From Streptomyces pyxinicus (lineage in GTDB: Bacteria > Actinomycetota > Actinomycetes > Streptomycetales > Streptomycetaceae), in assembly GCF_024753135.1 (NCBI RefSeq), contig NZ_JANUGP010000029.1, forward strand, positions 28,567 to 92,566: a stretch of DNA of 64,000 bases, written 5' to 3'. The position numbers and the translations under genes were made by a program. Below are positions 1 to 8,892 of the stretch, piece after piece. Below the pieces are notes generated by a model that was not told where the DNA came from, made no database searches, and was given only the letters and a program-made list of their open reading frames with translations. Within the stretch, counting starts at the first letter, position 1, and each line of letters begins with the position of its first letter.

Positions 1-1173
1 CCCCGCGACGACCCGTCCTCCGCCGGGCCGCCCCCGGTCCACCGCGTGGGCGACGGCGGCCACGCCGACCCCCAGGACGGCGAGGGCCGCGCCGGCGAGG
101 GCCGGAGACGTCGTGCCGAGACCCGCCGCCAGGGTCAGGCCGCCGATCCAGGCGCCGCCCGCGTTGGCCAGGTTGAAGGCCGCCTGGTTGGCGGAGGAGG
201 CCAGGGACGGGGCCGTCGACGCCTTCTCCATGACCATCAGCTGGAGGGGTGAGCCGGTGATGAAGGCGGCCATGCCGAGGAGGGCCACCGCGAGGGCCGC
301 GCTCCACTGGGCGTGCATGAGGACGGGGAAGAGGGCCAGGACGGCCGCCAGGGCGGTGAGGCCGCCGTAGAGCGTGCCGCGCAGCGAGTGGTCGGCGAGG
401 CGGCCGCCCAGCAGGTTGCCCGCGGTGGCGCCGACGCCGAACAGGGCCAGCAACAGCGTCACGTTGGCCTCGGCGAAGCCGGCCGTGTCCGTGAGCATCG
501 GGGTGATGTAGCTGTAGGCGGCGAAGAGGGCGCCGAAGCCGGCGACCGTGGTGCCGAGGGCCAGCCAGACCGGGACGGAGCGCAGGGCGGCGAGTTCGCC
601 GCGCAGGCCCGTCGCCGTGGCGTGGGTGTGGTCGTGGGGGATCAGGAGGGCCAGGGCGGCGATGGCCGCCAGGCCGATCGCGCCGACCGCGAGGAAGGTG
701 GCTCGCCAGCCCAGGTGCTGGCCCATCAGCGTGGCCGCCGGGACGCCCGCGACGTTCGCCACGGTCAGACCGAGGAACATCAGGGAGACCGAGCGGGCCT
801 TGCGCTCCGGCGCGACCATCGAGGTGGCCACGACGGCGCCCACGCCGAAGAAGGCGCCGTGCGGGAGGCCGCTCAGGAAGCGGGCGGCCAGCAGGGAGCC
901 GTTGCCGGGGGCGAACGCCGAGAGGGCGTTGCCCGCGACGAAGAGGGCCATCAGGGCGATCAGGACCGTGCGGCGGGACATCCGGGACGTCAGCGCCGCG
1001 AGGAGGGGGGCGCCGATGACGACGCCCAGGGCGTAGGCCGAGACCAGGTGGCCGGCCGTCGGGATGGATATGTGCAGGTCGTCCGCGATGTTGGGCAGCA
1101 GGCCCATCGTCACGAACTCGGTCGTACCGATGCCGAAGGCGCCCACGGCTAGGGCGAGCAGGGCCAGGGGCAT
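1..1173 (-). CDS. MFS transporter, DHA1 (AraJ-like) family, 3' end outside window
   Basis: The reverse strand is open from an ATG at 1173 to the window edge (391 codons), close to the usual ~400 aa, so only the last residues are missing. The protein opens MPLALLALAVGAFGIGTTEF, the N-terminus typical of AraJ/YdhP/chloramphenicol-type proton antiporters. It has about 12 hydrophobic segments and a motif-A-like loop after TM2 (SRMSRRTVL). An AAAGG Shine-Dalgarno sits 8 bases before the ATG. Expected role: proton-driven export of a small molecule in the cytoplasmic membrane; the substrate cannot be read from sequence. The EEP gene downstream of its 5' side points the same way but is 90 bp away. 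Confidence 0.9.
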   Translation of the reverse strand, partial: MPLALLALAVGAFGIGTTEFVTMGLLPNIADDLHISIPTAGHLVSAYALGVVIGAPLLAALTSRMSRRTVLIALMALFVAGNALSAFAPGNGSLLAARFLSGLPHGAFFGVGAVVATSMVAPERKARSVSLMFLGLTVANVAGVPAATLMGQHLGWRATFLAVGAIGLAAIAALALLIPHDHTHATATGLRGELAALRSVPVWLALGTTVAGFGALFAAYSYITPMLTDTAGFAEANVTLLLALFGVGATAGNLLGGRLADHSLRGTLYGGLTALAAVLALFPVLMHAQWSAALAVALLGMAAFITGSPLQLMVMEKASTAPSLASSANQAAFNLANAGGAWIGGLTLAAGLGTTSPALAGAALAVLGVGVAAVAHAVDRGRPGGGRVVAG

Positions 1174-1262
1174 GAGGGACCTTTCAGAGCGGGTGTTGCC
1201 GTACAGGACTCGCGTAAGTTCCTGGGCGGAACAAATGCGCTCAGGGTCCGTATTCCAGCAGG

Positions 1263-2351
1263 TTACGAGGCTGTGTCGAGCTTCACACGGGCCGCCACCG
1301 GAAGATGGTCGCTGCCGGTGCGGGGCAGCGTCCAGGAGCTTTCCGGCTCGGCTCCCCTGACCATGATCTGGTCGATGCGGGCCATCGGGAAGGACGCCGG
1401 CCAGCTGAAGCCGAAGCCGCTGCCCGCCGCGCCCTGGGTGGAGCGGAGCTGGGAGGTGACGGCGTTGAGCGAGCGGTCGTTCATGGTGCCGTTGAGGTCG
1501 CCGAGGAGCACGACCCGCTTGAGGGGTTCGTGGGCGATGGCCTCGCCGAGCGCGTCGGCGCTCGTGTCCCGCTGGCGAGCGGTGAAGCCGGCCTCCAGCT
1601 TCACGCGCACCGAGGGCATGTGGGCGACGTAGACCGCGACCGGGCCCTCGGGCGTGGCGAGGGTGGCGCGCATGGCCCGCTTCCAGCCGAGCCGGATGTC
1701 GACGGCCCGGACGTCGGTCATCGGGTACTTGCTCCACAGGCCGACCGTGCCGACCACCGCGTGGTGCTTGTACGTCCCCGCGAGCGCCTTCTCGTACACC
1801 GGTAGGGCGGAGCCGGGCAGTTCCTCCAGGGCCAGCACGTCGGCGCCGGAGGAGGCGACCTCGGTGGCGGTGCCGGCCGGGTCGGGGTTGTCGGCGTTGA
1901 CGTTGTGGGTGGCCACCATCAGGTCGCCGCCGCTGCCGCCGCCGCCCGCCTTGTCGGTGACCAGGCCGCCGAAGAGGTTCAGCCACACGATCGCCGGGAG
2001 CAGGATCGCGAGGAGCGCGGTGGCCGACTTGCGGACCAGCGCGAGCACCAGCAGCACCGGGACGGCCAGGCCGAGCCAGGGCAGGAACGTCTCGGTGAGG
2101 GAGCCCAGGTTGCCGATGCGGTTGGGGATGCGCGAGTGCAGCAGCATCACCAGCGCGAGCAGCAGCGCCAGTACGGCGAGGACGACGCCCCGCCGCCAGA
2201 CGCGGGGGTCGCCTCTCCAGCCGTCGGTCACGCGGTGCGCCAGGCGCCGGAGCCGGGATCCCGGTCGCTCGGGTCCCGAGCCGCCGTCCGCCGTCTCCGT
2301 CGTGTACGCCTGCTGCGCCATACCGTCTGCCTCACTGCCTGCCGTGCACAC
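1263..2351 (-). CDS. Membrane-anchored endonuclease/exonuclease/phosphatase family protein
   Basis: 362 aa from a GTG at 2351; an ATG at 2321 (MAQQAYTTE) is an alternative start. Three hydrophobic segments fill roughly residues 55-125, followed by an EEP domain with its metal and catalytic signatures in order: THNVNADN (Asn-type metal site), LALEEL (Glu ligand), GDLNG (Asp/Asn pair) and the terminal GSDHLPV (Asp-His dyad). The arrangement (three TM helices then EEP) matches actinobacterial membrane EEP proteins thought to act on extracytoplasmic phosphodiesters or phosphomonoesters. Substrate unknown. Ends 89 bp before the MFS start on the same strand. Confidence 0.88.
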   Translation of the reverse strand: MCTAGSEADGMAQQAYTTETADGGSGPERPGSRLRRLAHRVTDGWRGDPRVWRRGVVLAVLALLLALVMLLHSRIPNRIGNLGSLTETFLPWLGLAVPVLLVLALVRKSATALLAILLPAIVWLNLFGGLVTDKAGGGGSGGDLMVATHNVNADNPDPAGTATEVASSGADVLALEELPGSALPVYEKALAGTYKHHAVVGTVGLWSKYPMTDVRAVDIRLGWKRAMRATLATPEGPVAVYVAHMPSVRVKLEAGFTARQRDTSADALGEAIAHEPLKRVVLLGDLNGTMNDRSLNAVTSQLRSTQGAAGSGFGFSWPASFPMARIDQIMVRGAEPESSWTLPRTGSDHLPVAARVKLDTAS

Positions 2352-2506
2352 CGTTCGCCCCCGTGTCCATCCGACCCTAGGGGATGATCGGTTCCGATCC
2401 GCCGTCCCATGACGGCCGTACGGAAGACCCAGACGAACAGGGCGGGGGCGGGAGTTCCGTCACCGGCCGGGTGGGCCCGGTCTGTGACGAAACGCGCACA
2501 CTGATG

Positions 2507-3154
2507 CTACGAGGCTGTCGAGCTGACGGGCCGTAGACCCTCCAGGACCGTGTCCACGATCTGCTCGGCCAGGCCCTCGGGCAGGTCGCCCTCGGGGCGC
2601 ATGACGGTGCGGACGAGCATGGGGCCGACGAACATGTCGTTGGCCAGCTCCAGGTCGATGTCCGCGCGCAGTTCGCCGCGTTCCTGGCCGCGGCGCAGGA
2701 CTTCGAGGCCGACGACCCGCCGGGGCGCTATCACCGCGGCGTGGTAGGCGGCCCAGATCTTGGGGCTGGACTTCATCTGGGCGTACACGTTGTGCAGGAT
2801 GGCCGAGGAGCGGCTCACCAGGCCGCGGCGGCGCAGGGCTTCCAGCAGGACGACGAGGTCGTCGCGCAGGCTGGTGCCGGGGAGTTCGGGGTCGGAGGGC
2901 TCGGCGGCGCGCATGGCGTCGACGAACAACTCCTCCTTGCCGCTCCAGCGGCGGTAGATGGTGGCCTTGCCGACGCCGGCGGTGCGGGCGATCCGCTCGA
3001 TGGACAGCTCCGCGAGGGGCACGCCCTCCTCCAGGAGGTGCACCACGCCCTCCAGGATGGCGTTCTCCACGGCTTCGCTGCGCGGCCGGCCCCGGGCGGG
3101 GGTGTCCCCCCGGCCGGGGGTCTCCGGGCGCGGCCGGCTGTCGGCAAGGCTCAC
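2507..3154 (-). CDS. TetR/AcrR family regulator of the adjacent DHA2 pump
   Basis: 215 aa, GTG start at 3154 preceded by GAGG. A Pro/Arg-rich N-terminal tail leads into a classic TetR helix-turn-helix (SIERIARTAGVGKATIYRRW, residues ~50-70); the rest is a helical ligand/dimer domain of the TetR_C_11/16 type. It lies 77 bp downstream of the DHA2 transporter on the same strand, so the two are probably co-transcribed. A regulator of this class next to a multidrug pump normally represses the pump and itself; the inverted repeat at 4842-4862 is the likely operator. Confidence 0.9.
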   Translation of the reverse strand: MSLADSRPRPETPGRGDTPARGRPRSEAVENAILEGVVHLLEEGVPLAELSIERIARTAGVGKATIYRRWSGKEELFVDAMRAAEPSDPELPGTSLRDDLVVLLEALRRRGLVSRSSAILHNVYAQMKSSPKIWAAYHAAVIAPRRVVGLEVLRRGQERGELRADIDLELANDMFVGPMLVRTVMRPEGDLPEGLAEQIVDTVLEGLRPVSSTAS

Positions 3155-3174
3155 GTCGTTTCCGTCCTCTCACT

Positions 3175-3200
3175 GTGCTGCGGGGATTGTCCCGCAGCAC
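3175..3200 (-). terminator. Hairpin between DHA2 pump and tetR (attenuator or partial terminator)
   Basis: A perfect 10-bp stem, GTGCTGCGGG (3175-3184) with CCCGCAGCAC (3191-3200), closes a 6-base loop. It lies in the 77-bp gap between the pump stop and the tetR start and lacks a following T run. It could reduce read-through into tetR or protect the pump mRNA 3' end. Confidence 0.55.
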
Positions 3201-3231
3201 CCTCCTTCCCCCCTGGAGCGGCGCTCGGTGC

Positions 3232-4818
3232 TCAGTCCGTCGCGCCGACCAGTTCCTTCTCCTTCTCGCCCCGCTGTCCGGCGGCGTCCTTGCCGGGCAG
3301 GAACAGCGCGGTCACCACGGCGCCAACCAGCGCGACGCCCGTACCGCACAGGGCGGTGACGTGCATGGCGTGCAGGAACGCGTCGTCGGCGGGCGTGATC
3401 AGGGCCTTGCCCTGCGGGCCGAGCTTGGCGGCGATGCCGAGGGTGGCCTCGATGGACTCGCCGGCGGTGTCGCGCAGGTTCGGCGGCAGCAGGCCGAGCT
3501 TGCCCTCGATGCCGTTGCGGTAGGCGGTGGCGAGCACCGAGCCGAGTACGGCGATGCCGAGGGCGCCGCCGACCTGGCGGAAGGTGTTGCTCAGCGCGGA
3601 GGCGGAGCCGGCCTTCTCGCGGGGCAGGGCCTGCATGATGACGACCGAGGTGGGCGTCATGATGTGCGCCATGCCGGTGCCCATCAGGAAGAAGACGACC
3701 TCCAGGAGCCAGATCGGGGTGTCGGCCTCGAAGGTGGCGAACGCGGCGAGGGTCGCGGCGATCAGCAGCAGCCCCGCGGTGGTGGTGGCCTTGTTGCCGA
3801 AGCGGTCGACCAGGAGCCGGGCGCGCGGCGCGAACAGGAGCTGGGCGAGGGCGAGCGGCAGCATCAGGACGCCGGACTCCAGCGGGGAGTAGCCGCGCAC
3901 GCTCTGGGTGTAGAAGACGCCGAAGAAGGTGACGCCCATCAGCGCGAAGAAGACCAGCGCGATGGCGCTCATGGCGGCCGAGAAGACCTTGTTCTTGAAG
4001 TAGGAGACGTCGAGCGAGGGGTGGTCGCTGCGCTTCTCGTAGACGACGAAGGCGGCGAGCACCGCGAGGCCGGCGATGATGGTGGCGAGGACCTTGGCGT
4101 CGGTGAAGTCGGCCAGTTCGCCGCCCTTGATGATGCCGTAGACCAGCAGGACCAGGCCGACGACGGACAGCACGACGCCGATCGGGTCGAGGCGGCCGGG
4201 GCTGGGGTCGCGGGAGTCCGGGACCAGCCAGGCCATCAGGATCAGCGCGACGATCACGATCGGCACGTTGACGAAGAAGACCGAGCCCCACCAGAAGTGG
4301 TCGAGCAGGGCGCCGCCGGTGATCGGGCCGATGGCGATGGCCAGGCCGACGCCGCCGGCCCAGATGCCGATGGCCTTGGGCTGCTCCTCGCGCTCGAAGA
4401 CGTTCATCAGCACGGCGAGGGTGGCGGGCATCACGAACGCGGCGCCGAGGGCCATCAGCGCGCGGTAGGCGATGAGCTGGCCCGGGGTGCCGGACTCGGC
4501 GGCGAGGGCGGAGCCGATGCCGAACACGGCGATGCCGCCGAGCAGCACCTTCTTGCGGCCGAGCCGGTCGCCGACGAGGCCGGCGGTGAAGAGCAGGCCG
4601 GCGAAGACGAGGGTGTAGGCGTTGATCGCCCACTCGATCTGGCTCTGCGTGGCGCCGAGGCCGGTCGGCGCGGGGGTGGAGATGGTCTTGATGGCGACGT
4701 TCAGGATCGAGTTGTCGAGCACCACGATCAGCAGGCTCAGCATGAGCACGCCGAGGATCGCCCAACGGCGCCGGTGTACGGCTTCCGGTATCCGGGAGGC
4801 AGGGACGGGACTTGTCAT
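3232..4818 (-). CDS. MFS transporter, DHA2 (EmrB/QacA, 14-TM) family
   Basis: 528 aa from the ATG at 4818 (MTSPVPASR), chosen because a GGAG precedes it and an upstream in-frame extension to 4977 reads through the promoter. The family motif LDNSILNVAI lies in TM1, motif A (GDRLGRKKVLLGG) after TM2 and motif-C-like glycines in TM5; about 14 hydrophobic segments. Such pumps export amphipathic drugs or endogenous antibiotics with proton antiport. Co-directional tetR follows. Upstream is the divergent panB promoter region with a palindromic operator. Substrate not predictable. Confidence 0.93.
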   Translation of the reverse strand: MTSPVPASRIPEAVHRRRWAILGVLMLSLLIVVLDNSILNVAIKTISTPAPTGLGATQSQIEWAINAYTLVFAGLLFTAGLVGDRLGRKKVLLGGIAVFGIGSALAAESGTPGQLIAYRALMALGAAFVMPATLAVLMNVFEREEQPKAIGIWAGGVGLAIAIGPITGGALLDHFWWGSVFFVNVPIVIVALILMAWLVPDSRDPSPGRLDPIGVVLSVVGLVLLVYGIIKGGELADFTDAKVLATIIAGLAVLAAFVVYEKRSDHPSLDVSYFKNKVFSAAMSAIALVFFALMGVTFFGVFYTQSVRGYSPLESGVLMLPLALAQLLFAPRARLLVDRFGNKATTTAGLLLIAATLAAFATFEADTPIWLLEVVFFLMGTGMAHIMTPTSVVIMQALPREKAGSASALSNTFRQVGGALGIAVLGSVLATAYRNGIEGKLGLLPPNLRDTAGESIEATLGIAAKLGPQGKALITPADDAFLHAMHVTALCGTGVALVGAVVTALFLPGKDAAGQRGEKEKELVGATD

Positions 4819-4841
4819 GTCTCCGAGCCTAAGGGCATTTC

Positions 4842-4862
4842 GATACGGTACCGTCTCGTATC
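4842..4862. promoter_or_regulatory. Palindromic operator upstream of the DHA2 pump
   Basis: GATACG (4842-4847) and CGTATC (4857-4862) form an inverted repeat, and a nested perfect palindrome ACGGTACCGT occupies 4845-4854. The site is 24 bp upstream of the pump ATG, in a locally AT-rich stretch. It fits a TetR-family operator; the neighbouring regulator at 2507-3154 is the natural candidate. Confidence 0.6.
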
Positions 4863-5034
4863 TTATTTTCTTTACCAAGGTCTTACGTCCCCGCCGCTTG
4901 CGGAACGGGAGCGCCCGGAGATCTCCCGGGGACTCTCCGGCCCCCCTCTGGCCCCGACTGGCACGAGGTGCCACCATGGAGAGGATCCGGGGACGCCGTC
5001 AGGGCGCCTCGAGATGACTGAAGGAGCCGTTGCC

Positions 5035-5901
5035 ATGACGCAGCTTTCGGCTGCCCAGAACAAGCCTTCCGACGGCAGCAAGGCGCTGTACGGGGGGAAG
5101 GGCACCCGCCGCATCACGGTCCGCGACATCGCCCTCGCCAAGGAGCGCGGCGAGAAGTGGCCCATGCTCACCGCCTACGACGCGATGACCGCGTCCGTCT
5201 TCGACGAGGCCGGCATCCCGGTACTCCTCGTCGGCGACTCGGCGGGCAACTGTCACCTCGGGTACGAGACCACCGTGCCCGTCACCCTCGACCAGATGAC
5301 GATGCTCGCGGCAGCCGTCGTCCGCGGTACGACCCGTTCGCTGATCGTCGGCGACCTGCCCTTCGGCTCCTACCAGGAGGGTCCGGTGCAGGCACTGCGC
5401 TCGGCGACCCGGCTGGTGAAGGACGCCGGGGTCGGTGCCGTGAAGCTGGAGGGCGGGGAGCGCTCGCACGAGCAGATCCGGCTGCTGGTGGAGGCCGGCA
5501 TCCCGGTCATGGCCCACATCGGCCTGACCCCGCAGTCCGTCAACGCGATGGGCTACCGGGTCCAGGGCCGCGGCGAGGAGGCCGCCCAGCAACTGCTGCG
5601 GGACGCGAAGGCCGTGCAGGACGCGGGCGCGTTCGCGGTGGTGCTGGAGCTGGTCCCGGCGGAGCTGGCGGCCGAGGTCACGCGCATCCTGCACATCCCG
5701 ACCGTGGGGATCGGGGCGGGGCCCGAGACGGACGCGCAGGTGCTGGTGTGGACCGACATGCTCGGCCTCACCCCCGGCCGGATGCCGAAGTTCGTCAAGA
5801 AGTACGCCGACCTGCGTGAGGTCATGGGCACTGCGGTCAAGTCCTTCGCGGAGGACGTCGTCGGCGGGACGTTCCCGCTGGAGGAGCACTCCGTCCACTA
5901 G
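5035..5901 (+). CDS. panB: 3-methyl-2-oxobutanoate hydroxymethyltransferase (ketopantoate hydroxymethyltransferase)
   Basis: 288 aa, ATG at 5035 with GAAGGAG upstream. First committed step of pantothenate/CoA synthesis: transfers the hydroxymethyl group of 5,10-methylene-THF to alpha-ketoisovalerate. Family signatures are all present: MLTAYDAMTASVFDEAGI, LLVGDSAGNCHLGYETTVPVTLDQM (metal-binding Asp), the HIGLTPQSV segment, the catalytic Glu region LELVPAELA, and GIGAGPETDAQVLVWTDMLG. Length is normal for a bacterial PanB plus a short N-terminal extension. Transcribed alone, closed by a strong hairpin at 5921. Confidence 0.97.
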   Translation: MTQLSAAQNKPSDGSKALYGGKGTRRITVRDIALAKERGEKWPMLTAYDAMTASVFDEAGIPVLLVGDSAGNCHLGYETTVPVTLDQMTMLAAAVVRGTTRSLIVGDLPFGSYQEGPVQALRSATRLVKDAGVGAVKLEGGERSHEQIRLLVEAGIPVMAHIGLTPQSVNAMGYRVQGRGEEAAQQLLRDAKAVQDAGAFAVVLELVPAELAAEVTRILHIPTVGIGAGPETDAQVLVWTDMLGLTPGRMPKFVKKYADLREVMGTAVKSFAEDVVGGTFPLEEHSVH

Positions 5902-5920
5902 ACCACTGCGGCACCACCGA

Positions 5921-5956
5921 GGCAGCCCGCCGACCGTCCCCCGTCGGCGGGCTGCC
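5921..5956 (+). terminator. Strong terminator hairpin after panB
   Basis: A 14-bp perfect stem, GGCAGCCCGCCGAC (5921-5934) with GTCGGCGGGCTGCC (5943-5956), and an 8-base loop lie 20 bp after the panB stop. No long T run follows, as is usual in Streptomyces. Confidence 0.85.
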
Positions 5957-6289
5957 GCTTGCCTCCGGCGGTTTCGCGGGGTTCTGGTCGGCGGGGGTCA
6001 CTTTCCTGGCCGGTCGCCGGTCGCCGGTGCCGGGGGCTGCCTTGGCCGGGAGGCGGGCGGGGTGCGCTGAGCGGCGTTTTCCCTCCCGGCCGCCCTTACT
6101 CCCCTCACCGCATCCAGCCGGGTGGGCCGACGCCGGCGGCAACACGCAGTACGGACCGGACAGCCGGGCACCGTCCACGGGCCGGGCGGGGGGCGCGGGG
6201 GCCGGCGGCGAGTTGCCGGGGCGTCTGTGTGCGTGGGTGAGGCGGCTGGGCCGCGAACCCTCGGTCAGCCGAGTCGGGTGGGCCGGCGG
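5957..6289. other. Non-coding stretch between panB terminator and next gene
   Basis: About 330 bases with no reading frame that looks like protein on either strand. Apart from GC-rich runs near 6185-6215 I see no repeat, promoter or RNA signature. Confidence 0.5.
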
Positions 6290-6886
6290 TCACCAGGGGG
6301 CGGGCGGCGGTGCCATCAAGGCCTCCGTCAGGCGGGTCAGGCGGTCCCGGAAGGTGCGGCGGGAGCGTGGGGAGCCCGCGTTCTCGCCGGCCGCCGCGCT
6401 GACCAGGTGCTGGACGGTGTCCAGGTCGAGTTCGGCACCCTCCGGGACCGCCAGGGTGTCGTGGGCCATCGCGGCCAGTTCGCCGCCGCCCGCGCCGAGG
6501 GCCAGAACCCGTACCCCGGCACGGCGTGCCGCGTGGACGTGTTCCAGGAGGGGGGCCGGCTCCTCGGGGGCCACGACGAGCAGGGTCTCCCCGCGTCGCG
6601 CCGCCGCGATGCGGCCGGGGCCCACGGCCAGGTGCGCGGGGTCGCAGGGGCGGGCGTGCTGTCGTACCAGAGTGGGCGCCAGTTCGGGGGTGTTGGACCA
6701 GGCCGCCTCGTCCACCAGGTGCGCGGCGAGGTGCCAGGGCTCGTAGTCGGGGGTGCCGACCAGCAGGAGGCCGCCGCCGTGGGCCACCACCGAACCCCGC
6801 AGCACGCCCGCGAACCTCCGGGTGGCCCCCAGCCACTCGGTTCCGGCGAGCACTTCCCGCAGCAGCGCGACCCGTACGGCGTCCAT
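6290..6886 (-). CDS. Conserved hypothetical protein, SIS-like Rossmann fold
   Basis: 198 aa from an ATG at 6886 with AGGA upstream. I do not recognise a named family. The segment TLLVVAPEEPAPLLEHVHAA then VRVLALGAGGGELAAMAHDT then LAVPEG (residues ~100-150) resembles the second half of a SIS (sugar isomerase) sheet, where a GxGGS-like turn follows a beta strand. A preceding stretch GGLLLVGTPDYEPWHLAAHL could be the first strand/helix. No signal peptide or membrane segment. It is divergent from the sialidase gene, which acts on sugar substrates; a sugar-related role is only an inference. Confidence 0.7.
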   Translation of the reverse strand: MDAVRVALLREVLAGTEWLGATRRFAGVLRGSVVAHGGGLLLVGTPDYEPWHLAAHLVDEAAWSNTPELAPTLVRQHARPCDPAHLAVGPGRIAAARRGETLLVVAPEEPAPLLEHVHAARRAGVRVLALGAGGGELAAMAHDTLAVPEGAELDLDTVQHLVSAAAGENAGSPRSRRTFRDRLTRLTEALMAPPPAPW

Positions 6887-6993
6887 AGGGCCGCATCCTG
6901 CACCAAGCGGCCACTCGTGACCCGGAGTTCACCCCGAGTTCGCCCGATCCGGGGAGGGAGCAGATCCAGCCGTGACACCGAGGAGGCGTGAAG

Positions 6994-8118
6994 ATGACCG
7001 ACGCCGACACCGTTTCCGTTCCCTTCCGGGGCGGCAGCGAGGGCTATGCCAGTTTCCGGATTCCGGCGCTCGTGCGCACGGCGGGCGGGACGCTGCTCGC
7101 CTTCTGTGAGGGGCGGGTCGGGTCGTCCGCAGACAGCGGGCACATCGACATCGTGGTGAAGCGGTCGACCGACGGCGGTCGTAGCTGGGGGCCGCTTCAG
7201 GTCGCCGCCAGCAACGGGACCGATCTCGCGGGCAATCCGGCGCCCGTCGTGCTCGACACCGGGCGGGTGCTGCTCGTGCAGGTGCGGGCCGCCGCCGGTG
7301 CCACCGAGGCCGCCATCCTGCGGGGGCAGGTGAGCGAGGCCGACGGGCGGCGGGTGTGGGTGCAGTACAGCGATGACGACGGCGGGACGTGGTCGGAGGC
7401 GAAGGAGATCACCGCGCAGGTGAAGCGGGCCGGCTGGCGCTGGTACGCCACCACCCCGGGGCACGCCCTCCAGCTCTCCACCGGCCGGGTCCTCGTGCCG
7501 GCCAACCACACCGTGCCGCCCACCGGCGGCGACACCGGCGCCGAGGCGAAGTACAACAGCGGGCACTGTCTGTTCAGTGACGACCGGGGGGAGAGCTGGT
7601 CCCTCGGGTACGTGGACGAGAATCCCGACGGGTATGTGAACGTGAACGAGACCACCGGAGCCGAACTGCCGGACGGGCGGCTCTACTTCAACACCCGCAA
7701 CGACTCCCCCTCCCCCGGCAACCGCGCGGACGCCTACTCGGTGGACGGCGGCGTCACCCTCGTCAAGCCGTTCCGGCCGCAGGCCGGGCTCGCCGCGCCC
7801 GTCTGCCAGGCCGCCGTGCTCCAGCTCCGGGACCCGGACCTGCTGCTCTACTCCGGGCCGGCCGACCCCGCCGCCCGCGCCCTGATGACCCTGCGCGCCT
7901 CCGCCGACGGCGGCACCACCTGGCGCCCCGTGTTCACCGTCGACGGGCTGCCCGCCGCCTACTCCGACCTCGTGCGCGCCGACCCGGACACCGTGGGGCT
8001 GCTGTACGAGACCGGCGACTTCGGCGCCTACGAGACGATCACCTACCGGGGGGTGCCCGTGGCGCGGCTGGGCTGCGCCGGTGCCGGTGCGGGGACGGAC
8101 GTAGAGTCGGCCCCATGA
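6994..8118 (+). CDS. Exo-alpha-sialidase family protein (BNR/Asp-box), no signal peptide
   Basis: 374 aa. The ATG at 6994 is preferred over the GTG at 6988 because AGGAGG (6981-6986) is 7 bases before the ATG but only 1 before the GTG. It carries the sialidase FRIPA motif (YASFRIPALV, ~residues 14-23) and at least four Asp boxes: STDGGRSW, SDDDGGTW, SDDRGESW and SADGGTTW, spaced as in a six-bladed propeller. Such enzymes cleave terminal sialic acids. There is no secretion signal, unlike most bacterial sialidases. Its stop overlaps the npdG start (ATGA), so the two are translationally coupled. Confidence 0.88.
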   Translation: MTDADTVSVPFRGGSEGYASFRIPALVRTAGGTLLAFCEGRVGSSADSGHIDIVVKRSTDGGRSWGPLQVAASNGTDLAGNPAPVVLDTGRVLLVQVRAAAGATEAAILRGQVSEADGRRVWVQYSDDDGGTWSEAKEITAQVKRAGWRWYATTPGHALQLSTGRVLVPANHTVPPTGGDTGAEAKYNSGHCLFSDDRGESWSLGYVDENPDGYVNVNETTGAELPDGRLYFNTRNDSPSPGNRADAYSVDGGVTLVKPFRPQAGLAAPVCQAAVLQLRDPDLLLYSGPADPAARALMTLRASADGGTTWRPVFTVDGLPAAYSDLVRADPDTVGLLYETGDFGAYETITYRGVPVARLGCAGAGAGTDVESAP

Positions 8119-8819
8119 CCTCTAGCGACAGCGCACAGAAGGCCCCCGCCAAGGACCCCTGGGACCTGCCCGACGTCTCCGGCTACGTCGTCGGCGTGCT
8201 CGGCGGCACCGGGCCGCAGGGCAAGGGCCTCGCCTACCGGCTGGCCCGGGCCGGACAGAAGGTGATCATCGGTTCCCGGGCCGCCGAGCGTGCCCGGGCC
8301 GCCGCCGAGGAACTCGGGCACGGTGTCGAGGGCGCCGACAACGCCGAGACCGCGCGCCGCAGCGACATCGTGATCGTCGCCGTACCGTGGGACGGCCACG
8401 GCGACACCCTGAAGTCCCTGCGCGAGGAGTTGTCCGGCAAGCTCGTCGTGGACTGCGTGAACCCGCTCGGTTTCGACAAGAAGGGCGCCTACGCGCTCAA
8501 GCCGGAGGAGGGCAGCGCCGCCGAGCAGGCCGCCGCGCTGCTGCCGGACTCCCGGGTCGCCGCCGCCTTCCACCACCTGTCGGCCGTCCTGCTCCAGGAC
8601 CCGGAGACCGAGCAGATCGACACCGATGTGATGGTGCTCGGCGAGGAGCGCGCCGACGTGGAGATCGTGCAGGCCCTGGCCGGCCGTATCCCCGGGATGC
8701 GCGGCATCTTCGCGGGCCGGCTGCGCAACGCCCACCAGGTGGAGTCGCTGGTCGCCAACCTGATCTCCGTCAACCGCCGGTACAAGGCACACGCCGGGCT
8801 GCGCCTCACCGACGTGTGA
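8115..8819 (+). CDS. npdG: NADPH-dependent F420 reductase
   Basis: 234 aa, ATG at 8115 in a 4-base ATGA overlap with the sialidase stop. A glycine-rich dinucleotide loop VVGVLGGTGPQGKGLAYRLA (residues ~25-44) is followed by KVIIGSR, the NADP-phosphate recognition type, and VIVAVPWDGH. Later motifs DCVNPLGFDKKG and FHHLSAVLLQDP match F420H2:NADP+ oxidoreductases. It passes hydride between NADPH and the deazaflavin F420, supplying F420H2 for reductases common in actinomycetes. The pairing with a sialidase has no obvious metabolic logic. Confidence 0.93.
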   Translation: MTSSDSAQKAPAKDPWDLPDVSGYVVGVLGGTGPQGKGLAYRLARAGQKVIIGSRAAERARAAAEELGHGVEGADNAETARRSDIVIVAVPWDGHGDTLKSLREELSGKLVVDCVNPLGFDKKGAYALKPEEGSAAEQAAALLPDSRVAAAFHHLSAVLLQDPETEQIDTDVMVLGEERADVEIVQALAGRIPGMRGIFAGRLRNAHQVESLVANLISVNRRYKAHAGLRLTDV

Positions 8820-8892
8820 GCCGGGCCGGGCGATGGGGGACACTGGTCGGCGAAGCAGTTCCGAGCAGTGTCCCCGACAGGAGCCGACCGTC

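Noticed and set aside
3175..5034. A long N-terminal extension of panB
   Set aside because: The extension is antisense to the DHA2 pump and its regulator; PanB homologues begin near 5035, where a good ribosome site exists.
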